Part shown: in pieces, positions 1 through 6,034 of the stretch
How the letters are laid out: the number at the start of each line of letters is the position of its first letter
Numbering within the stretch: the first letter of the stretch is position 1
Source of the DNA: Euryarchaeota archaeon UBA39
Lineage (GTDB): Archaea > Thermoplasmatota > Poseidoniia > Poseidoniales > Thalassarchaeaceae
DNA: 9,067 nucleotides
Direction of reading: 5' to 3'
Assembly (NCBI GenBank): GCA_002503045.1
Contig: DAQW01000005.1
Span: 1-9,067, forward strand
The notes under the pieces: generated by a model
Databases searched by the model: none
What the model was told of the DNA's origin: nothing
Seen by the model: only the letters and a program-made list of their open reading frames with translations
Program-made: the position numbers and the translations under genes

Positions 1-1059
1 TTCAGTAGAATAACCTCTATCTGCAGAAAGTTGAGGAATTAAATCGTCACCTAATGCCATCCTATATCTTCTAAGACATCCTTTACTTTCGGGATTAGGG
101 GTGATGCCTATCCGTTCTCTAATTGAAATCACAGCGTCTCGAATCTTATTTGAAATCATTAATTTATTCAAAATCCCTACAACCTTCCCGTCATCTATTG
201 ATTTGAGAATAAGTGAAAGACGCCCAATCATCAGATTATATTTGCTTATTCCTTCAAAATAACATTCATCGACGGATAATACACTACTGCAGCTAGGAAT
301 AACAAACTCCATGACCCCGTCGTCAATCATTCTCTGAATTACATTGGAAACATTACCGTACGTTAGGAGTGTTCGAAATTCCATCCAAATTCGCTCTCGA
401 GGAATTGAAGCCAGATATTCGACAGAATCCACCAATGCTTTAGAAAGAATTTCATCGGGAATGAAGGGGCCAGAATCATGACACATGAACCTATAAGCCC
501 GCATAATTCTGAGACCATCTTCCTTCAATCGTTCTGAAGGTTCACCTACCGCAGATAATACTCCGGAATTAAGGTCAATTTCACCTCCATGTGGGTCATA
601 AAAGAGAGAATTAACTGGATCTATTGCCATTGCATTGATTTTGAAATCTCTTCGATTGAGGTCTTCTAACAATGAGGTACCAAAGCGGACTGATTCTGGC
701 CTTCTTCTATCTAAGTAGGTTCCATCTTTTCTCAATGTGGTAATTTCAATATCGCCAAATTTCCCATTAGATCGTAGTGTAATGGTCCCGAAATCAATGC
801 CAGTGGGTATCGAGGCAGGAGGTGGAAAAATTTCCATCAACTGAGAAGGTGTTGCGTCACTAGCGAGGTCAATATCATGTAAAGGAATGTCCGACAAAGA
901 GTCCCTAACTGCACCACCTACAATCCAGATAGAAAATCCACTTTGAGAAATCGTAGTAATAATCATTTCAAGTTGTGAATCTAAATTTTCCAATAGGAAC
1001 TTATGGGCTAAAGAAAGAGATTTTCCCTCAACATCGGCAGTTGGCCCATCCGATGTCAT
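1..1059 (-). CDS. cca: Class II CCA-adding tRNA nucleotidyltransferase (3' end missing)
   Basis: This gene adds or repairs the 3' CCA end of tRNAs, working in the cytoplasm without a nucleic acid template. The open frame starts at an ATG at 1059 and runs off the left window edge, giving 353 visible residues. The nucleotidyltransferase head is clear: GGAVRD at residues 48-53, the metal-binding pair D62/D64 in DIDLASDATP, NRRDFKINAMAID around 135-147, and the nucleotide-selecting EDGLR at 180-184 inside an ER...RAYRF helix ending at 191. These are class II (bacterial/eukaryotic) signatures, and bacterial poly(A) polymerase shares most of them, so that remains the alternative. The neck/body region follows and the tail is outside the window. 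The ATG has no clear Shine-Dalgarno motif upstream, which fits a leaderless or short-leader transcript. It is divergent from the ParB-like gene. Archaea usually carry an unrelated class I enzyme, so a class II form would be notable if the host is archaeal. Confidence 0.9.
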   Translation of the reverse strand, partial: MTSDGPTADVEGKSLSLAHKFLLENLDSQLEMIITTISQSGFSIWIVGGAVRDSLSDIPLHDIDLASDATPSQLMEIFPPPASIPTGIDFGTITLRSNGKFGDIEITTLRKDGTYLDRRRPESVRFGTSLLEDLNRRDFKINAMAIDPVNSLFYDPHGGEIDLNSGVLSAVGEPSERLKEDGLRIMRAYRFMCHDSGPFIPDEILSKALVDSVEYLASIPRERIWMEFRTLLTYGNVSNVIQRMIDDGVMEFVIPSCSSVLSVDECYFEGISKYNLMIGRLSLILKSIDDGKVVGILNKLMISNKIRDAVISIRERIGITPNPESKGCLRRYRMALGDDLIPQLSADRGYSTE

Positions 1060-1140
1060 ATCTAGTCGTCTCAGTTAATTCAAATGAAATAACCGCTCAA
1101 ATATGCAAGGAATTTTGAATCAGTCCTTCTTCACAGTATC
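1060..1140. promoter_or_regulatory. Divergent promoter region between cca and ParB-like gene
   Basis: This 81-bp spacer separates two divergent starts and must hold both promoters. An A/T-rich TATA-like stretch (AAATATGCA, 1099-1107) sits about 40 bases upstream of each ATG and could serve either direction. A second candidate for the minus strand is the TTATTTCA stretch at 1085-1092, about 30 bases upstream of the cca ATG. Neither gene has a clear Shine-Dalgarno motif. The TATA assignment is inference from position and composition only; no experimental start is visible. Confidence 0.35.
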
Positions 1141-1536
1141 ATGGAGATTGTCCTAGTAAGAGTGGATGAGCTTCTCCCCCATGAAGAAATTAAGCCTAAA
1201 AATCTTGAAAAAATGATAAAATGGGTCGAAAAAAGGGGGGGTTTCTTTGAACCATTATTGGTAGATAAGAAAACAAGAACTATTCTTGATGGACACCACA
1301 GATATAATTCTGCACTCCATTTCGGTTTAGAGAAGATTCCTGGAATAGAAGTTGATTATCTTGGCGACGATTCCATCCAAGTCATGGCTTGGCCTGGTAA
1401 AGAAAACATGACTGTGACCAAACAATCCGTTCTATCAACCGCTAAATCCGGAAATTTATTCCCACCAAAAACAAGTAAGCATTCAATATCAATTGATTAT
1501 CCGCAACAATTCTTCCCTCTAGAAGAATTACGTTAA
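1141..1536 (+). CDS. Small ParB-fold protein, SerK/SbnI (free serine kinase)-like
   Basis: This 131-residue protein has a ParB/sulfiredoxin-type fold, shown by ILDGHHRY (residues 48-55), with an N-terminal LLPHEE (11-16) and a C-terminal FPPKTSKH (107-114). From memory of the family, the N-terminal PHE, central DGHHR and C-terminal PKTxxH are shared with archaeal ADP-dependent free serine kinase SerK and the staphylococcal SbnI group, which make O-phosphoserine for cysteine or siderophore-precursor synthesis. It is clearly shorter than SerK, as I recall that protein: the stretch between the DGHHR core and the PKT motif is only about 50 residues. Serine kinase activity is therefore inference, and a DNA-binding or nucleotide-binding ParB-like role remains possible. 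ATG 1141 is the first start after an in-frame TAA at 1090, with no Shine-Dalgarno motif. The A6G7 tract at 1229-1241 lies in the coding frame. The stop overlaps the M61 stop on the other strand. Confidence 0.72.
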   Translation: MEIVLVRVDELLPHEEIKPKNLEKMIKWVEKRGGFFEPLLVDKKTRTILDGHHRYNSALHFGLEKIPGIEVDYLGDDSIQVMAWPGKENMTVTKQSVLSTAKSGNLFPPKTSKHSISIDYPQQFFPLEELR

Positions 1537-3338
1537 TCATTAGTCCTTCTTGATGAGGAAAAGGCCTTCCAAAGTCTATTTCCATTTCCAGAAATAATTA
1601 CTGGATGCAGAGGGTCTTTTTCAGGAACTGCTTCAAATTCCAATATTCCCCCCCTTCGAGAAATTGTCAATATTATTTCTTGCCCTGCACTGCCACGTAA
1701 TGCTCCCTTCAAATCTGATGATTTTCTAGTTCTTCGCCCATTAATAGCAATAATCTCATCTCCAGGTTGAAGTTTTTTCCTTAAAGGACTACCAGCCATA
1801 AATTTCGAAATTCGCAAAGGAGATTCTGAAAGATGCACCCCTAACCATCCCACATGATCATCGGATTCAACTGGCTCGAGTTTACGACCCATACCTTTGG
1901 ACCATTCCAACATATTTGGAGCACCTAATCCATGTACTAATCGACGGACGACACTATTCAATCTACCACCGCTGAGGCGATTCATAGAAGAAATGATATC
2001 TTGCTCGATAATAGCTCGAGGTTCTGTGCCCCCTGAACCAAAATCGCCCTCGATATGAAGTCCGTGCCGCTTCCATAGGTCGACCATTACATCATCTAAG
2101 CCAACTTCTCCCTTTGTCCTCTTTCGTAATTCTAAATCCATACACATTGCTGCAATTTCACCTTGAAGATAATACGAAATTGTTGTTTCAGCAGAATGAG
2201 CATGTGGCCGATACAAATGATACCACGACTCAAAACTCGAATCAGAAAGACATTGATGATCCCATCCAGACATCGAATGGAAGCGAGTTAATTTTCTCTT
2301 TAAATCAGCAGACCAATCATCATCAGACCAAACTCCACTGCGGAGACACATCATATCTCCGAGCCAACTAGTTACTCCTTCAAACCACCATAAAAGATCA
2401 GTATGCATCTCTTGTGACAAATCATAATCATCGAAAGTTTTGGGACGAAGTCGTTTCACATTCCATGCATGAACGTATTCATGAGAAATAAGTGAGATTA
2501 AATCTCGCCATCCTTCTTTATCTCCTGGATCTAATGAACCTCTACGCATTTGACTAGATTGGCTCCCCGTATGCTCTAATCCTCCTCTTGCCTTTTCAGT
2601 TAAATGAAGAATAACAGCATAATCATCCCAAGGTGGCTCTCCAAATAATGCATGGAATTCGGAAAATAAATCACTCATTGAATGAATTAAGAAATCGACT
2701 CGTTTAGAATCTATTTTTACACCACCGGCATCCCAAAGTTTGAGTCTGAATTTACGGCCACCAGCTTGGAACGGTATCTCTTCATTGGCATTTGCTTCGA
2801 TTATTCCATCATATAATGCATCACGAGAATCCGCTGACCAAACTGATCTGACAAGATCTTCTTCATACAATTTTTCAACTTGTTTTAATTGAGTAGTTGC
2901 AGACCATTCAGGGGGGTGAAGTAGTTCTACGACATAGGGGCCTTCGGAATGGTTAGAACCCCGAATTACCCTAGGAAAGGTTGCAGATGGAATCATGTGG
3001 AAATGACTAGAGTCAATATGATTCGTACGTACGCTTAGGTCATTCCCAAAAGCAAACCATTCAACATGAATTGAAATGCTACCTTTGGGGATATTTATCC
3101 GAATTTCATCGGGACCGCGCCGCTCTATTTTACAAACTTCATTCTTTCCAGATACAATAGCCCAAGCTCTCATGTCATGAACTAATCTTCTAGGTTCTCG
3201 AATAAGATATGAACCCGGAGACCAACGAGGAAATGCTAAAATTAATCTTGAACCAATCGGATTAGAAATTTCTATTTCAGAACGATATCTCTGTTCATCT
3301 CTGGTAGAGACATCAAGTCTATGCACAATCTTGCTCAT
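1533..3338 (-). CDS. M61 family aminopeptidase with C-terminal PDZ domain
   Basis: This is a 601-residue zinc metallopeptidase of the M61 (glycyl aminopeptidase) family, which removes N-terminal residues, typically Gly or Ala, from peptides. In order it shows a beta-rich M61 N-terminal domain (about 1-180, with PRWSPGSYLIRE at 37-48), GGLEHTGS (252-259), the zinc motif HEYVH (286-290) followed by AWNVKRLRP, the third ligand E320 in WWFEG, SYYLQGEIAA (388-397), and a PDZ domain (about 495-575, with GWLGVHL, LQPGDEIIAING and a following helix). Length and domain order are normal for the family. There is no signal peptide or membrane helix, so it appears cytoplasmic. The start overlaps the HEAT gene stop as ATGA, with GAGGAGGT six bases upstream. 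It is the last gene of its operon, and its stop overlaps the facing gene's stop. The exact substrate cannot be read from sequence. Confidence 0.93.
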   Translation of the reverse strand: MSKIVHRLDVSTRDEQRYRSEIEISNPIGSRLILAFPRWSPGSYLIREPRRLVHDMRAWAIVSGKNEVCKIERRGPDEIRINIPKGSISIHVEWFAFGNDLSVRTNHIDSSHFHMIPSATFPRVIRGSNHSEGPYVVELLHPPEWSATTQLKQVEKLYEEDLVRSVWSADSRDALYDGIIEANANEEIPFQAGGRKFRLKLWDAGGVKIDSKRVDFLIHSMSDLFSEFHALFGEPPWDDYAVILHLTEKARGGLEHTGSQSSQMRRGSLDPGDKEGWRDLISLISHEYVHAWNVKRLRPKTFDDYDLSQEMHTDLLWWFEGVTSWLGDMMCLRSGVWSDDDWSADLKRKLTRFHSMSGWDHQCLSDSSFESWYHLYRPHAHSAETTISYYLQGEIAAMCMDLELRKRTKGEVGLDDVMVDLWKRHGLHIEGDFGSGGTEPRAIIEQDIISSMNRLSGGRLNSVVRRLVHGLGAPNMLEWSKGMGRKLEPVESDDHVGWLGVHLSESPLRISKFMAGSPLRKKLQPGDEIIAINGRRTRKSSDLKGALRGSAGQEIILTISRRGGILEFEAVPEKDPLHPVIISGNGNRLWKAFSSSRRTND

Positions 3339-4387
3339 TCACTAACCTCCTCTTTACCCAAGGTACTTCTATCCTGAAGGACTTCTATCGCCATGGCTCT
3401 CACAGGTCCTTCATCTATTTCTTCTGAAATTTTCTGGACGGCAGATAATGTTTCAATCCCAAAATTACGTCCAATCAAATCTTCAAGATACCTCATCTTT
3501 CGAATTTCACTACATTTTCCAAGTAACAATTTTGCTCGAATAGAATCGACATCATCTCTAGGAGAATTACGAATTAATCTAGGAATCAAAGAATCAGAAG
3601 GTGTCTCCAGTAATAATTCTAAAATTTCTTCAGAAGCCCAATCCATACTACTTGAATAAACATCAATTATTGCTTCCATAGTTTCACTGGAATGAATGGA
3701 AAGTATTGTTTTTGTATCTGTTATTGTTAATTCATTCTCAGAATTAAGGCGTCGAAATGCAGCAGAACGGACTAAGGGAGAATTATGAATTAAAAAATTT
3801 CTAATTTCATCAATTGGTAAAGATTCAATACTTAATGATTGGATTGATTTGGAAATAACTATCGGAGCAGAATCAGTCAATCCTTTGACAATAAGAGGTT
3901 CTAGTCCTCTTTGAATTGCACTTTCAATCACAGATCTTCTAATATTCACAAAACTTGAGGTTAGGCCTTCTTCTGCAATTTCTTGGAATTGGATATCAGA
4001 ATTTTGTTTCAAGGAAATTATCCATGCTCTTTTTTGGACTTCAGGTTCCGAATCAATTCTTAATTTAGACAAAATTGAATTTGTATTACTATATCTGCTA
4101 CAAATCTCTAAAGACAGAAGACGGATTTCTCTAGAATTATGATTTGAAAGTCGTTCAAGAAGCTCTTTTTTATCTCCTTTATCCCATCTTCTAATTGCTT
4201 CAATAGATTGATCTACAAACCATTGATCATCTGAATCAAGAAATTGTAAAAAACCAGATAAGGCCAATGGATCATTTAATTCAAAAAGATGACGAATCGC
4301 ACGACGCCTCTGACGTACGTCCTTGTGAGAAAGACGCTCCACCTCAACTCTGACTGTTGCCACGAAGGTCACTACATTAGGATGCAC
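3335..4387 (-). CDS. HEAT-repeat protein, function unknown
   Basis: This 350-residue soluble protein is built almost wholly of paired-helix HEAT-like repeats. The first helices include QRRRAIRHLFELNDPLA (26-42) and WFVDQSIEAIRRW (56-68). Further units recur about every 30 residues (for example near 86-110, 116-140, 146-170 and 204-215), each with the usual pattern of hydrophobic positions and R/E-rich caps. There is no catalytic motif, signal peptide or membrane helix, so a protein-binding scaffold role is inference. The start is GTG at 4387, 20 bases after the upstream gene's stop, with only a weak GGGTTGAT Shine-Dalgarno-like stretch. The overlapping ATG at 4389 is in another frame and soon meets TAG, and a later start near residue 12 is possible. 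It is translationally coupled by ATGA to the M61 gene, which suggests but does not prove a joint function. Confidence 0.85.
   Translation of the reverse strand: MHPNVVTFVATVRVEVERLSHKDVRQRRRAIRHLFELNDPLALSGFLQFLDSDDQWFVDQSIEAIRRWDKGDKKELLERLSNHNSREIRLLSLEICSRYSNTNSILSKLRIDSEPEVQKRAWIISLKQNSDIQFQEIAEEGLTSSFVNIRRSVIESAIQRGLEPLIVKGLTDSAPIVISKSIQSLSIESLPIDEIRNFLIHNSPLVRSAAFRRLNSENELTITDTKTILSIHSSETMEAIIDVYSSSMDWASEEILELLLETPSDSLIPRLIRNSPRDDVDSIRAKLLLGKCSEIRKMRYLEDLIGRNFGIETLSAVQKISEEIDEGPVRAMAIEVLQDRSTLGKEEVSE
3345..3352 (-). promoter_or_regulatory. Strong Shine-Dalgarno (GAGGAGGT) for the M61 gene
   Basis: GAGGAGGT lies six bases upstream of the M61 ATG, inside the last codons of the HEAT gene. 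Together with the ATGA stop-start overlap, it fixes the M61 start and indicates coupled translation. Confidence 0.8.
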
Positions 4388-4407
4388 ATCAACCCGTCGA
4401 GAGAAAT

Positions 4408-5184
4408 TTATCCTGTTCGGTCTCGATGTGACGCCATCATGGATGTAACCAATAATCCAATAATTGTGCCAAAAATTAGGCCTCTTTCAGAGGCCCCTGG
4501 AGCCGAACCAGCAAGGTCTCTGAAGGCAAATGCGAGAGAACCTGCAATGGGAACTACTCCAATTACAAATCGTCGAATCCATTCTCCCCTAGAAGGAGGA
4601 CGGCCCATGGGTCTTAGCATGATATTCGAACGCTTTTCGATGTACTGCCAACTGTGGCTAGATGATGAACGACGTAATCTAGAAGTTACATGTTCTGCAA
4701 CCGTATTATCCACCCCCCCACTCTCAGAACCGCGACCAGTACCTATTATCAGGCGAATTCTGCCTAAATCGTCTCGATGTTGGAGTAAAATTTTGACAAT
4801 TTCATCTGCCCCTCTAATATCAATTTCATGGAGATCGATGGTAGGAGTTCCCGCAGAATTAGTAACATGCCGCCCTACAGTCCATGGAATTTTATTTCCA
4901 ACTGCCATAATTTCTACAGGATGTAATATTGAACGAAGTGCTTCGAGGGTATCCTTCTTATCAACGGGCTGGGCTTTCTCATAACCTAGCATTCTAGAAA
5001 CTGCACCATAAGTAAATATCACAATACATGCAGTTGCTCCAACTACAATTCCAACCCTTCCAGAGGAGATTAGATCAACTTGGTCAACGCCCCCTGATAA
5101 TATAGCCAAAAAGAAACCCATGGTAGCAAAAATACAACCAATAAACAACGAAAGAAAAATCATCTCTCGATAGGTTAGGGCCAT
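4408..5184 (-). CDS. Four-helix membrane protein with central Smr-like domain
   Basis: The 258-residue protein has two hydrophobic helices at the N-terminus (about 8-31 and 43-64) and two at the C-terminus (about 205-222 and 236-251). The middle segment (about 114-172) resembles an Smr domain: IDLHE at 116-120 matches the Smr LDLH motif, a helix follows (GADEIVKILLQH), then a strand RIRLIIGTGRG (142-152) in place of the usual HGKG/TGRG loop, then VDNTVAEHV (158-166). Smr domains occur in MutS2 and small endonucleases and act on nucleic acids. The histidine often found after the TGRG loop is absent here (SESGG). Basic residues flank the helices so that the Smr-like segment would face the cytoplasm. 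Nuclease or RNA-binding activity at the membrane is inference. It is the first gene of the minus-strand operon; ATG 5184 has a GAAGGA motif at an unusually short four-base spacing. Confidence 0.75.
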   Translation of the reverse strand: MALTYREMIFLSLFIGCIFATMGFFLAILSGGVDQVDLISSGRVGIVVGATACIVIFTYGAVSRMLGYEKAQPVDKKDTLEALRSILHPVEIMAVGNKIPWTVGRHVTNSAGTPTIDLHEIDIRGADEIVKILLQHRDDLGRIRLIIGTGRGSESGGVDNTVAEHVTSRLRRSSSSHSWQYIEKRSNIMLRPMGRPPSRGEWIRRFVIGVVPIAGSLAFAFRDLAGSAPGASERGLIFGTIIGLLVTSMMASHRDRTG

Positions 5185-5275
5185 CTAATCCTTCTATTCT
5201 CTAAGTTCCACCGTATGATGTATTCGGAGAACAACATGCCTAAGACTCAAATCATAAGAGAGATTAGTTCCATCC
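5185..5275. promoter_or_regulatory. Divergent promoter region between Smr-like and DUF2085 genes
   Basis: This 91-bp spacer separates two divergent genes. On the plus strand, AATCATAA-type A/T sequence at about 5250-5257 lies about 25 bases before ATG 5276, a spacing that would suit a TATA box for a leaderless transcript. On the minus strand, GAATACATCA at about 5216-5225 lies 35-40 bases before ATG 5184. The plus-strand element is preceded by CTCAAAT (5246-5252), the same 7-mer found at 1096-1102 before the other plus-strand gene. Assignment is by position and composition only. Confidence 0.35.
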
Positions 5276-6034
5276 ATGCTGCGAAACGGTAGGGATGACC
5301 GCAGCAGAGAAAAAAGAATGGCAGCATACATTACCGCATTCTTTGGAGGATATCTTTTCCTAGTTTTTTTGGCCCCGATTGCTCTGCCAACAAACACTAT
5401 CCCAGAACTATCTGGTAGAGCAAATGCAATCGATTACATGACAGAAGATGGAAGGACAGGATGGGGAAATAATGACTGGCCTGAAGGTTCATCACTAGGA
5501 CATAATCAATCAGCACATGGCGGTTATTTCGCTTGGTCAGAATTAAATCCGATTTGGGCATTTACGTATGGATTTGCAGATTTAAATTGTCATCAGAAGC
5601 ATTACCGTTCATGGGAAATAAACGGAAACCAACTCGCATTTTGTGCAAGAGATGTTGGAATCTTCGCAGGAGTTGTAGTAGGTGCTGCGATCTTCGGAAG
5701 ATTGGGGCATAATCGCTGGACTTTACGAGATACATTTCTATCTATTTTCCCCGATCAATGGTTAGAAACGGTATACCAAAAAAACCAACGGGGGTTTACG
5801 AGCCTATGCCTTGCGGCAGTATTGATTATACCGATGGCCATAGACGGATTTACTCAATTACTAACTGACTATGAATCGAATAATATGTTACGTTTGTTTA
5901 CAGGATTGGGATTTGGAATTGCTCTCGGTTTAATTTTTGTAGCTAGCCTAAGTGCCCGACCTCATGAATTTGAAGGAGCATGGCAAGTAAAATTACCTGG
6001 AGGAGCATGTTTCCAAGTAAAGGAAGAGGAGTAA
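5276..6034 (+). CDS. DUF2085 family membrane protein
   Basis: This 252-residue membrane protein carries the DUF2085 signature: CHQKHYRSWEINGNQ (105-119), CARDVGIFAG (123-132), then IDGFTQLLTDYESNN (189-203) and LRLFTGLGFGIALG. Predicted membrane helices lie at about 16-38, 126-144, 173-190 and 205-225. The paired Cys105-His106 and Cys123 suggest a metal or redox site at the membrane surface, but the family's function is not known and I do not assign one. The long segment 39-95, rich in Gly, Asn and Trp, is probably outside the membrane. ATG 5276 is the first in-frame start after a TAA at 5255; ATG 5318 would give a shorter protein starting just before helix 1, and neither has a clear Shine-Dalgarno motif. 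It is a single-gene unit that ends directly against the stop of the convergent thymidylate kinase gene. Confidence 0.85.
   Translation: MLRNGRDDRSREKRMAAYITAFFGGYLFLVFLAPIALPTNTIPELSGRANAIDYMTEDGRTGWGNNDWPEGSSLGHNQSAHGGYFAWSELNPIWAFTYGFADLNCHQKHYRSWEINGNQLAFCARDVGIFAGVVVGAAIFGRLGHNRWTLRDTFLSIFPDQWLETVYQKNQRGFTSLCLAAVLIIPMAIDGFTQLLTDYESNNMLRLFTGLGFGIALGLIFVASLSARPHEFEGAWQVKLPGGACFQVKEEE

Noticed and set aside
1141..1536. Chromosome-partitioning ParB or a toxin-antitoxin component
   Set aside because: It is only 131 residues, with no helix-turn-helix domain, no ParA partner and no parS-like repeats nearby; the C-terminal PKTxxH fits the SerK-like group better.
2114..2371. Plus-strand open frame of 85 codons within the M61 gene
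   Set aside because: It is antisense to the conserved M61 catalytic region and rich in Asn/Gln/Thr, as expected of a shadow frame.
4289..4984. Plus-strand open frame of 231 codons
   Set aside because: It lies antisense to the HEAT and Smr-like genes, has low-complexity shadow composition and no domain, and the opposite strand encodes recognisable proteins.
5194..5397. Minus-strand open frame of 67 codons in the divergent region
   Set aside because: Most of it is antisense to the start of the DUF2085 gene and it would fill the promoter spacer. It has no Shine-Dalgarno site or recognised motif.
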